Shown piece by piece: positions 46,467 to 55,087 of a DNA stretch of 64,000 nucleotides. The translations under genes and the position numbers were made by a program. The stretch is from Bacteroides sp. GM023 (lineage in GTDB: Bacteria > Bacteroidota > Bacteroidia > Bacteroidales > Bacteroidaceae), in the NCBI RefSeq assembly GCF_014750685.1, contig NZ_JAAXGE010000002.1, positions 124,001 to 188,000 on the forward strand, read 5' to 3'. How positions within the stretch are numbered: the first letter of the stretch is position 1; every line of letters begins with the position of its first letter. The notes under the pieces were generated by a model. It saw nothing but the letters and a program-made list of their open reading frames with translations. It had not been told where the DNA came from and made no database searches.

Positions 46467-46524
46467 AAGTGTATCATAAGATTTAACACATAGTCCTTAT
46501 GTTTTGACCGCTTTGAATGTATCA

Positions 46525-46755
46525 ATGGTCGCCTCTGTGGCATGGGAAAAAGCTCGTAAGGCTACTGCGAAGATCGTCCCGGAGAATTATATCCTGCCAA
46601 TAAGAAGTATCGGCACCTATTACCTGACAGAAGAAGGGACATTAAAAGATATTGTGGATGCTGAACTACATATGGTAAGCGGTTTGGAGCTTGATGGTAT
46701 CTCCGATTTGGTAGATGAGAGCATTGCCGCATTAAATTCAATTATTTATGGCTGA
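46525..46755 (+). CDS. Unrecognised short protein, possibly a gene fragment
   Basis: 76 aa from ATG 46525 (or 83 aa from a TTG at 46504). Helix-rich with an amphipathic acidic C-terminal half (VDESIAALNSIIYG). No signal peptide, no family recognised, no clear promoter. It starts right after the duplicated nitroreductase end, so it may be the tail of a gene cut by the rearrangement. Confidence 0.3.
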   Translation: MVASVAWEKARKATAKIVPENYILPIRSIGTYYLTEEGTLKDIVDAELHMVSGLELDGISDLVDESIAALNSIIYG

Positions 46756-46831
46756 TACAAATTTACACGAGAATAAAGTATAAAAGAGATCGAACCACAA
46801 GCGGATACATCGCCACCTTCTTATAAACCTT

Positions 46832-48037
46832 TTAATAAAGCAATCCAAATATCCATAGCGGAATCCTGTTGTGATGTCCTATTTCTGTTCCATCAACAGC
46901 AAGAAAACTATTTGAAATATCTTTTATTTGCTCGAATGTTTTTGTCCGTCCTCCCACCTCAAACAAATAATGTCTGTCCACATAAAAATCACCCCGTTGA
47001 GGTAACAACAATTCATGAGTAATATTTAGCTGATTAAAGAAAAAAGTCTCTCTCAACGTACCAATATCTATATTGGGAGATAAAGCATACATTAGATTAG
47101 GATTATCCAAATAGATCTTATCCGGCCTCGAAAGACTCTTGTAATTCTTCACCTGTGTAGTCAGCAAAGATAACAGACCTCCTCTTTCCAAAGCATATAA
47201 CATCTTCAAACCTTGCTCTCTATTCGTTTCCAATTCTTTATAAAGCTCGCTCATCTTAGGAGTATGAGGAACTCTTTCCGCCAGAATCATTAACATCTTC
47301 TTCACCTTCTGTATTGTTACATATTGTATATCTTCCACAGCCGGCAGGTCCGATTCAATCACTTGCCTGACCACTTCCTGTAACCGGAAATCATATCCCT
47401 CACAGGTATTTTTATAAAAAGGGTAATAGCCTGTTCGAAGATATTTCTCAAACAATGGAAGAATTTTCACCTGCTCCGTTATATTTGATGCGATTGCCAC
47501 ATGATCTTGCAGTAATTCTTCCAATGAATATGCTCTAATTTTCAGTCCGCATTCAAATTCCAGAAATTCCCTGAATGATAAACCTACCAGTTGATAAACC
47601 ATCTGTCGTCTTGACAGGTCACCTTGCTGTAAATCAATCTCCAACATTGAAGAACCTGTATATGCTATATGCAAATCCGGGTAATCATCATTCAAATTTT
47701 TAAGCATAGTCTGCCAATAAGGATATCGATGTATCTCGTCAAGGAAAAGGTGGGTTCCCCCATGTGTATAATGATACTCGACTAAGTCATCTAACGAGTG
47801 ATTGGAAAACCACAGGTTATCTAACGAAACATACAATGCACAATCTGTCTGCTCCCAATTACGCTTAATATATTGAAGCATAAGTGTTGTTTTCCCTACT
47901 CCTCTAGCTCCTTTAATGCCAATAAGCCTATCATTCCAATTTATTTTCTCATACAGGAATCGTGTAAACGACAGAGGTGTATCTTTTAGTCTTCTCCGAT
48001 AGCTTCTATATATTTTTTCAATCTCTCTTTCTTCCAT
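46832..48037 (-). CDS. AAA ATPase, AAA_14/DUF4143-like (ATPase 1)
   Basis: 401 aa. Walker A at about 43-51 (GARGVGKTT), Walker B with Asp100-Glu101 (LFLDEIHRY), a short linker and a C-terminal domain with DFYVDRHYLFEVGGRTKT, which resembles the PD-(D/E)XK-like fold of DUF4143 proteins. Such ATPases are common and highly paralogous in Bacteroides; their role is unknown. It is cytoplasmic. A 26-bp repeat is present twice directly upstream. Two relatives lie at 59593 and 61022. Confidence 0.88.
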   Translation of the reverse strand: MEEREIEKIYRSYRRRLKDTPLSFTRFLYEKINWNDRLIGIKGARGVGKTTLMLQYIKRNWEQTDCALYVSLDNLWFSNHSLDDLVEYHYTHGGTHLFLDEIHRYPYWQTMLKNLNDDYPDLHIAYTGSSMLEIDLQQGDLSRRQMVYQLVGLSFREFLEFECGLKIRAYSLEELLQDHVAIASNITEQVKILPLFEKYLRTGYYPFYKNTCEGYDFRLQEVVRQVIESDLPAVEDIQYVTIQKVKKMLMILAERVPHTPKMSELYKELETNREQGLKMLYALERGGLLSLLTTQVKNYKSLSRPDKIYLDNPNLMYALSPNIDIGTLRETFFFNQLNITHELLLPQRGDFYVDRHYLFEVGGRTKTFEQIKDISNSFLAVDGTEIGHHNRIPLWIFGLLY

Positions 48038-48064
48038 GGCTGTTTATTTTGATACAAAAATAGC

Positions 48065-48122
48065 AAAATAAATCTTCCAACGTCTTTTTTATAGAAAAAA
48101 TAAATCTTCCAACGTCTTTTTT
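48065..48122 (-). repeat. Two 26-bp direct repeats upstream of ATPase 1
   Basis: Identical 26-bp copies at 48065-48090 and 48097-48122 (start AAAATAAATCTTCC, end ACGTCTTTTTT), period 32 bp. The near copy lies immediately upstream of a TATTTTTG box (minus strand, 48061-48054), so a protein bound here would sit at the promoter. Confidence 0.9.
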
Positions 48123-48148
48123 CGCAGTTATATATACAATATAGAGTA

Positions 48149-48628
48149 TATGCTTTAAAAACAGATGATTCATAGGCGAGGATAGAGCGTACGTACATTT
48201 AACCCTTGTTCTCTATTCGTTTCTGTACCGATATGAGCTAAACGAACATCAGGAATGACTGGTTATCGAGGATATATAGTTCCAACGTGCAGGTCATATA
48301 GACCCAATGTACAGCGTATATACATCCAATGTACAAGGCATATATAGCTTGTGTCTTGGATATTAATGTCTGATGTATCAGGTATTAACACCTGACGTAT
48401 CAACTATTAATACCTGACATCTCAACTATTAACAGTTGATGGGCAGTTTATGACATCGACTTATTGTTTAATAATACTTGAAAGGAGAAACAACATAGGG
48501 TCACCGGATGGTGTGATTTAGTTCAAAATAAATATTCAAAGCCTTTTATGCAGCCACATATATTACAATAATGTATGCTTTAAAAACAGACACTCCATAG
48601 ACGAGAACAAAGTATACACAGATTTAAC
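48149..48628. repeat. 55-bp imperfect direct repeats in the non-coding gap
   Basis: 48149-48203 and 48574-48628 are the same length, start with 17 identical bases (TATGCTTTAAAAACAGA) and match at 42 of 55 positions. They enclose the 22-bp palindromic array. No coding potential seen. Confidence 0.75.
48270..48446. repeat. Palindromic array, eight units of ~22 bp with changing arms
   Basis: Dyad centres fall near 48276, 48298, 48319, 48342, 48364, 48386, 48408 and 48430. The centres are TATATA-like in the first four units and TATTAA-like in the last four. The arms differ between units but stay complementary: GGTC/GACC, CAAG/CTTG, CAGGT/ACCTG, CAACT/AGTTG; unit 7 is imperfect. Lies between the divergent ATPase 1 and PUL2. 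Confidence 0.8.
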
Positions 48629-48726
48629 ATTTACATCAACAAATACAGCAATTTATGGAATTTCAGTATTGTATTAAAGATATAAAACCACTATTTTTAC
48701 TCATTTTTACGCTTTTTGTTAATATT

Positions 48727-48782
48727 GTATTAGTATTTGATAAAATTATATTTGTCCTCCATTACAAACCACCCTACCTTTG
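48727..48782 (+). promoter_or_regulatory. PUL2 promoter with 30-bp dyad element, copy C
   Basis: Element 48727-48756 (TATTAG, 6 nt, ATAAAA, TTATATTTGTC) overlaps the -33 TTTG (48751-48754); TACCTTTG (48775-48782) follows after 20 nt, 36 nt before the ATG at 48818. Confidence 0.8.
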
Positions 48783-48817
48783 CCCCCAGAGTTTAACAAC
48801 ATAAAATTATATATGCA

Positions 48818-50167
48818 ATGAAAAACAAATTATTTTATCTTATTAGTGCAGCGTGCCTATTGAGCTACACAGGCACTTTTACTTCTTGTGTAAACGGTGT
48901 CGATGACGAATATCTGGAACAGAAAATTACTGATGACACAAAAGCTGAAGATGAGATCCCCGATTTAAATGGTGAATATAGCATGGTGGGTGATTTTGAT
49001 CTGGAGATGATATGCAATGGTGACCTGCTTGAAGGACAGAAAGTAGTTATGGCTGTTGATGAAAATAATGAATCAGCTACAATTACATTTACTGCTATAG
49101 AGACTGATTTGGAAAGTGTAATTGCCTTGATTCCAGGTGCTAATTTGATTCAGGGTATGGGTCTTAAGTATACAGGAAGCTGTCCGATTCCGGGAGTAAA
49201 GGAACTAACCTTTACTAATGTTTCTGTATACAAAAGAGGATCGACCTATGCATTTAGAGGTAGCCTTGATCAGAAAACATATACGATGGAATATGAAGGT
49301 AAAATTACAGATGGCAAAATGACCTTAAATATTAATTATGAACTAACAGAAACCAAACTGGCAAGTACGTGGAATTTACAAAAGCCAAATCTAGAATTGC
49401 CAAGTCCTATGATGACACCCTTATGGTTTGATTGGGATACCAATCTAAAAATTAAATTTGGGGAAATAAACATACCAGGTCTCGGCGATATGAATATTGA
49501 TACCTACACACCTAATGAACTGCAAGGTTTACTATACTTTGCTGCTATGTTTCAAGTATTCAATCTCCAACAAACAGTCGCAGACCTATTGCAAAGCATC
49601 ACAGCTATGCCAAACGGAAGCCTGTATGCTACTTACGCTTGGGACAGCGATACATCCAATCCGGACAGATGGAGTTCAAATATGAACCGTAATATCATTC
49701 GTTATTATTATGATGAAAAGAACGAAAATCGTATCTATATAGAGATTAATGGCCAATTCTTATTAAACACGATCAAAAGTCTTGTACAACCGACACCTAA
49801 TACTCGTGGAGCAGCGGAAGACCTTAAAGCACTCGGTACAAAACTAATTGAGTTTTTGAAACCAGCTCTTGAAAATGGTATTCCATGTGAGTATTCAATT
49901 AATAACAATAAGCTGTCTATTAACATAGACGGAGAGTTTTTATTAGGTGCTCTCAAATTATTAGCAGAAGTGGGCAATAATGAAGCGGCCATGGGTTTTC
50001 TCATGCCATTACTGAAAAGCGATCCAACAATGGCTCAATATGCTCCTAATCTGGAAATCTTCTTAAAACGTCTACCTGACTTATTAACATATAAAGAAGA
50101 AAGTGGAAGTGGGGAATTGAGTGGAGAATGTAAATACGTCAAAATTGGGTTACATTTAGAAAGATAA
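48818..50167 (+). CDS. Surface lipoprotein heading the PUL2 operon (DUF4925-like)
   Basis: 449 aa. Signal peptide with TFTSC (lipidated Cys near 24) followed by an acidic linker. Beta-rich N-terminal half and a helical/beta C-terminal half; the layout fits DUF4925-type Bacteroides lipoproteins (name from memory). Placed before SusC, 64 nt upstream, and sharing its promoter; probably exposed on the outer surface and involved in glycan capture. No catalytic motif seen. Confidence 0.65.
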   Translation: MKNKLFYLISAACLLSYTGTFTSCVNGVDDEYLEQKITDDTKAEDEIPDLNGEYSMVGDFDLEMICNGDLLEGQKVVMAVDENNESATITFTAIETDLESVIALIPGANLIQGMGLKYTGSCPIPGVKELTFTNVSVYKRGSTYAFRGSLDQKTYTMEYEGKITDGKMTLNINYELTETKLASTWNLQKPNLELPSPMMTPLWFDWDTNLKIKFGEINIPGLGDMNIDTYTPNELQGLLYFAAMFQVFNLQQTVADLLQSITAMPNGSLYATYAWDSDTSNPDRWSSNMNRNIIRYYYDEKNENRIYIEINGQFLLNTIKSLVQPTPNTRGAAEDLKALGTKLIEFLKPALENGIPCEYSINNNKLSINIDGEFLLGALKLLAEVGNNEAAMGFLMPLLKSDPTMAQYAPNLEIFLKRLPDLLTYKEESGSGELSGECKYVKIGLHLER

Positions 50168-50231
50168 CAACATAAAGACAGTAAAAAAGATTTCTAATGA
50201 ATAAGTACAGTTTAAACACTCAAATAGTATC

Positions 50232-53200
50232 ATGAAAAAAATACTTTGTTTTTTCTTTTTCTTGTGCCTTCTTACCCTTCCCGGGTTTGCACAAGAAATA
50301 AATATAACAGGTACAGTCACCGAAGCATCGACCAATGAGCCGATGCCCGGAGTCACTGTCCAAGTAAAAGGAACCGCCAACGGTACCATCTCCAATATAG
50401 ATGGTCAATATACCATACAGGTGAAAATGAACGACATACTTGTTTTCTCTACCATTGGTATGAAAACTGTTGAAAGAAAAGTTTCTTCCAATACTCCCAT
50501 CAACGTATCGATGGCGGAAGACAACGTGCAACTGGATCAAGTAGTAGTTATCGGTTACGGTACAGTGAAGAAAAGCCACCTTTCCGGAGCTGTAAGTTCC
50601 GTTGGAACGAAAGAACTCAACGGAGATATTGCAACTTCCGCAGCTACTGCCTTACAGGGAAAAATCCCAGGTGTATCCGTTATGAGTTCCAGTGGTAATC
50701 CTAATGACGGAACCACTATCAATGTACGCGGTATCAGTTCTCTATCCAGCAATACCCCTCTATTTGTTGTAGACGGTGCATTTGGCGACATCAATATGAT
50801 CGATCCTAACGACATCCAGTCTATCGAAGTATTGAAAGATGCTGCTGCAGCCGCTATCTACGGTTTGCGTGCAGCGGGAGGTGTAGTGTTGATTACTACA
50901 AAAGGCGGTCGCAAAGAAATGCCAACCAAAGTTGATATCAACGCTTTCACTGGCATTCAGCAGAACCCTAAAAAACTGAACGTAATGAATGGCGAAGAAT
51001 ACAGCCGTTTTTCACGCTACTATGGCTTGGCTGCTGATGGTTACGGAGCAGAAACAGATGCAGTGCCATTTGTTGGTAAAGGCACAGACTGGCAAGACAT
51101 TATGCTGAACACAGCTATGGTTTACAAGGCCAATGTCGGTATCACAGGTGGTTCGAAGAATGCATCATTCAGTGCATCCGGCGGCTATCTGAACAAAGAC
51201 GGCATCATGCGCAATAGCAGCCACGAGTCCTACAATATCCGACTGAAAAGTGATTTCAGCTTCCTCAACAACCGTGTCACCATAGGCGAATCATTAATCG
51301 TTCGTCTGTCACAGGGCAAAGGCAACATAGATCAAGACACAATGAACGGCCTGCTACGTTTCCCGACTGTTATCCCCGTTTTCGACCCGACCAATAGTAC
51401 CGGATGGGGAACATCTGCAGACATTAACCTTCCGAATCCCTATGCCAACTCCGAAGTTTATGATGCAAAAAGCGAAAATACGCAAATCTTCCTAAACGCT
51501 TATATTCAGGCAGAAGTTATCAACGGACTAAAATATAAACTGAACTTAGGCGTAAGAAGAAACCATACGAAGAATCGTAATTACACCAATGCATACGACC
51601 TGGGAACTTATGGCATCAACGAAGCCCCGGATCTTTCGGAAAGTTTCTCTAGTTTCGATTCTTGGGTACTTGAGCACACCCTGAATTATGACCGCACTTT
51701 CGGCAAACATACCATATCTGCGCTGGCAGGTTATTCGGCACAGAGAGACCATATCTATGGTCTAAACGGAAGCAACTCCGATCTTCCGAAGTTCATTGAA
51801 ACAATGAATGGGAATGTAACTACCATGAAAGCAAGCAGTTCAAGAGCTGAGCTAGCATTGGTTTCGCTCTTCGGACGTGTGATGTATTCTTATGATGACC
51901 GTTATTTGCTCTCTGCTTCTATCCGTCGTGACGGCTCTTCACGCTTCGGAAAAGGACATCGGTACGGTAGTTTCCCTTCAGTTTCTGTGGGATGGAATAT
52001 CAATCGTGAGAAGTTCTTCCGCCCATTGGAAAACATCTTTGACCAAGTGAAACTACGTTTAAGCTACGGTAAACTGGGTAACCAGGAGATGGATGGCTAT
52101 TATCCTACGCTAAGTGTGGTAAGTGAGGGTATGAACTACCTACAAGGCAACGCTATTTGGTTTGGAAAACTACCTTTCGTAACTGCCGTATCTCCAGACG
52201 ACCTTACATGGGAAAACACAGAGACTTACAACATCGGTATGGATGTAACACTATTAAACGGCAGACTTGCCCTTACAGCCGATGCATATATCAAAAATAC
52301 CAATGATGTGTTAATACCTACTACCTTAGCAGCTTCTACAGGTATCAGCGGCCTTCCTATCCAAAATGCCGGACAAATACAAAACAGAGGTATCGAATTG
52401 TCAGCAACATGGCGCGACCGTCTTGGCGACAAAGTAAACTACTACGTCGGAGCCAACTTGAGCACTGCTAGCAATCAGGTAACCAATATCACTGCCGGTG
52501 GAAAGTATATGTCTATTTCAGGATACTCAGCACACGGAGCGGGCGGACGTGGTATCAATATGTTTAAAAAAGGACATTCCATGTCTTATTTCAACTTGAT
52601 TGAAACAGATGGTATCTTCCGCAGTATAGAAGAAGTTGAAAACTACAAAAACAGCAAAGGTGAATTGATTCAACCAGGTGCACAAGTAGGTGATGTGCGA
52701 TACAAAGACTGGAACGGCGACGGAAAAATCGACACTAATGACCAACACGATGTTGGCAGCCCGCTTCCTAATTTTACTTTTGGCTTGAGACTGGGCGGCG
52801 ACTGGAACAACTTCGACCTCAACATCTTTATCGACGGCGTAGCTGGCAACAAAATCTACAACTATCCACGTTATTGTCTTGAATCAGGAGCATTCAACGG
52901 TAACTTGAGTACAAACGTAGCCAAATCCTGGAGACCGGATAATACCAATACCGACATGCCGCGTTTCTCCAAATCAGACGGTACGGACAATAAACTTGCC
53001 TATACTGACAGATGGTTGGAAGACGGTTCTTATGTACGCCTGAAAACAATAGACATAGGCTATACATTCCCAAAACAATGGTTACAAAAAGTAATGATTC
53101 AGCATCTGCGTCTTTACGTATCAATGGAAAACCTGTTGACACTGACCAAATATACCGGCTACACTCCCGATTTGGGTGAAAGTTCTTCAACCGGCGTGAG

Positions 53201-53285
53201 CTATAGCGTATTCTCCAGAGGAATTGACCAGGGACGTTACCCTATTCCCCGTACTTTCTCTTTTGGAATCCAGTTAGGATTATAA
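50232..53285 (+). CDS. SusC/RagA-type TonB-dependent transporter (PUL2)
   Basis: 1017 aa, full length. Signal peptide ending LPGFAQ, carboxypeptidase-regulatory-like domain (GVTVQVKGTANGT), linker DQVVVIGYGTVKKSHLSGAV, plug with INVRGISSLSSN and GGVVLITTKGG, barrel ending GIQLGL. The first 400 residues closely resemble the SusC that starts at 62763. Works with the SusD encoded 33 nt on. Confidence 0.95.
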   Translation: MKKILCFFFFLCLLTLPGFAQEINITGTVTEASTNEPMPGVTVQVKGTANGTISNIDGQYTIQVKMNDILVFSTIGMKTVERKVSSNTPINVSMAEDNVQLDQVVVIGYGTVKKSHLSGAVSSVGTKELNGDIATSAATALQGKIPGVSVMSSSGNPNDGTTINVRGISSLSSNTPLFVVDGAFGDINMIDPNDIQSIEVLKDAAAAAIYGLRAAGGVVLITTKGGRKEMPTKVDINAFTGIQQNPKKLNVMNGEEYSRFSRYYGLAADGYGAETDAVPFVGKGTDWQDIMLNTAMVYKANVGITGGSKNASFSASGGYLNKDGIMRNSSHESYNIRLKSDFSFLNNRVTIGESLIVRLSQGKGNIDQDTMNGLLRFPTVIPVFDPTNSTGWGTSADINLPNPYANSEVYDAKSENTQIFLNAYIQAEVINGLKYKLNLGVRRNHTKNRNYTNAYDLGTYGINEAPDLSESFSSFDSWVLEHTLNYDRTFGKHTISALAGYSAQRDHIYGLNGSNSDLPKFIETMNGNVTTMKASSSRAELALVSLFGRVMYSYDDRYLLSASIRRDGSSRFGKGHRYGSFPSVSVGWNINREKFFRPLENIFDQVKLRLSYGKLGNQEMDGYYPTLSVVSEGMNYLQGNAIWFGKLPFVTAVSPDDLTWENTETYNIGMDVTLLNGRLALTADAYIKNTNDVLIPTTLAASTGISGLPIQNAGQIQNRGIELSATWRDRLGDKVNYYVGANLSTASNQVTNITAGGKYMSISGYSAHGAGGRGINMFKKGHSMSYFNLIETDGIFRSIEEVENYKNSKGELIQPGAQVGDVRYKDWNGDGKIDTNDQHDVGSPLPNFTFGLRLGGDWNNFDLNIFIDGVAGNKIYNYPRYCLESGAFNGNLSTNVAKSWRPDNTNTDMPRFSKSDGTDNKLAYTDRWLEDGSYVRLKTIDIGYTFPKQWLQKVMIQHLRLYVSMENLLTLTKYTGYTPDLGESSSTGVSYSVFSRGIDQGRYPIPRTFSFGIQLGL

Positions 53286-53318
53286 CATACTAAGATTTAC
53301 ACATTGAAAAATTAAATT

Positions 53319-55061
53319 ATGAAAAAGAATTGGTTATCATATATGCTTGTATCAGCTCTCCTTTCGGGAGCGCTGACATCATGCAGCGACTCTTTTCTGG
53401 ATCTGAAAGACCCGAACCACTTTACAAACGAAAATTTCTGGAAAGATAAGGCGGATGCAGAAAGTGCATTGGCAGCGGCATACTCACCTATCAAATATCA
53501 AATGTACGGATATTACGGTGCCTTCGACGGATGGCTCAACCTCAACAGTCGTGGAGATGATATCTTTACTATACTGAACGAAGAAGCCAGTATGTGGGAC
53601 ATTGCCACATTTCAAAACTCCGCTACAACAGGAAATGACCCCTACGGTGCACTGTATGCAGGTATTCAACGTGCCAACATCGTACTGAGATATATCGACA
53701 AGGTTCCGGCAAGCGGCATCACGGAAAGCGACCGTGCTACAATTAAAGGAGAAGCCCTCACGCTAAGAGCCTATCAGTATTTTCTGCTAGTGAGTAACTA
53801 CGGAGCAGTTCCTCTGCGCTTAATACCATCGAATGAAGACGAAGCCGACAAGAAGGCATCTCCTGAATCCGAAATTTGGGCACAGGTCGAAAAGGATCTG
53901 CTTGCCGCCATCAAAGACGGAAACCTGCCTGAAAACCGCCCTGCAGAACAAAAAGGACGTATCGAAAGAGGTGCAGCCATCACTATACTTGGCAAAGTAT
54001 ATGCAACACAGCATAAATATGCCGAAGCTAAAACTCTGTTGAAAGGTCTGATTGATTCATCTTACAGTTATTTTGACGGTTCCAATCCGGGCAAACGCTA
54101 TCGATTGATGGAAAACTTCGTGGATAATTTTACTACAGCCAATGAAAACAATGCCGAATCCGTATTTGAATTGCAATATAGCAGTGACGGCGATATGTCA
54201 TGGGGTAACGAAGGCGGCATCAGCTTGGGAAGCTCACTGGCACAATTTGTAGGTCCCGCAAAATCAGGGGGATGGGCAAAGCTAATGCCTTCTGCATTCC
54301 TTGTCAGCGAATTCACCACCGAAACACGCGGAAGCAGATCCATGATTCAAGACGAAAACGGGGACTGGATAACAAATCCGGATAAAACAGCGGAACCGGA
54401 CTCTAAATATGATAAACGTATTTATGCCAGTATGTTCTTCACACCAAGCGAATATGGCGATTGGGTATCAGAAGAAAATGGTTGGTATGACGGGAAATTC
54501 TACGGCGGCCTTTTCACGATGGACGATCTTTGGACAGGCAATGCTTCCAAAATGGCCGGTGGTGCTCCCATCTTTAATGTCAGCCAATCCAGCGGTGCAC
54601 AAATCGGCAGATTCCTTCTGAAAAAATATACTGCACACTATGTAAAATCAAAAAGTGCCGACAACATGGGCAATGTAGAAGGGAGAGCAAACAATGTACG
54701 TGCAATACGTTTTGCAGAAACATTATTGCTATACGCTGAAGCTTGCGCTAAAGTTGCAGACAAAGACCAAGCTAACTGGGCATTGAACGAAATCCGCCAA
54801 AGAGCAGGTTTACCCAAAAAAGATTTTGAACAAATCGACTTGATGAAAGAGATTGAACATCAATGTCTGCTCGAATTCTTTGGCGAGGGTCATCGCTTCG
54901 ACGACTTGAAGCGTTGGTATACAACTCCCCAAATTCAGATGATATTAAAAGGTAATGATAAACAGGGAGCTTATAACTTCAAAGAAAAATATAAATATTT
55001 CCCTATTCCTGCAGGAGAGTTGAATAACTCATCAGTGGAACAGAATGAGTTATGGAAATAA
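53319..55061 (+). CDS. SusD/RagB-type glycan-binding lipoprotein (PUL2)
   Basis: 580 aa. Lipobox ALTSC, lipidated Cys near 22; DPNHFTNENFWKDKADAE is the typical N-terminal SusD block and EIEHQCLLEFFGEGHRFDDL the C-terminal RagB block. Lid of the SusC channel encoded upstream. Longer than the PUL1 SusD by about 80 residues. Confidence 0.95.
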   Translation: MKKNWLSYMLVSALLSGALTSCSDSFLDLKDPNHFTNENFWKDKADAESALAAAYSPIKYQMYGYYGAFDGWLNLNSRGDDIFTILNEEASMWDIATFQNSATTGNDPYGALYAGIQRANIVLRYIDKVPASGITESDRATIKGEALTLRAYQYFLLVSNYGAVPLRLIPSNEDEADKKASPESEIWAQVEKDLLAAIKDGNLPENRPAEQKGRIERGAAITILGKVYATQHKYAEAKTLLKGLIDSSYSYFDGSNPGKRYRLMENFVDNFTTANENNAESVFELQYSSDGDMSWGNEGGISLGSSLAQFVGPAKSGGWAKLMPSAFLVSEFTTETRGSRSMIQDENGDWITNPDKTAEPDSKYDKRIYASMFFTPSEYGDWVSEENGWYDGKFYGGLFTMDDLWTGNASKMAGGAPIFNVSQSSGAQIGRFLLKKYTAHYVKSKSADNMGNVEGRANNVRAIRFAETLLLYAEACAKVADKDQANWALNEIRQRAGLPKKDFEQIDLMKEIEHQCLLEFFGEGHRFDDLKRWYTTPQIQMILKGNDKQGAYNFKEKYKYFPIPAGELNNSSVEQNELWK

Positions 55062-55087
55062 TTAAAAACAATTTAAGATACAAATTT

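Larger units (their letters stand above)
45355..46486. repeat. 18-bp direct repeats flanking the Rpn gene
   Basis: GTGTATCATAAAATTTAA at 45355-45372 (the nitroreductase 3' end) recurs as GTGTATCATAAGATTTAA at 46469-46486, 17 of 18 identical. The Rpn nuclease gene lies between. Confidence 0.7.

Noticed and set aside
48270..48446. CRISPR-like or guide-RNA-type array
   Set aside because: Units are not near-identical repeats with unrelated spacers, the 22-bp period is too short for CRISPR, and no cas-like gene is nearby.
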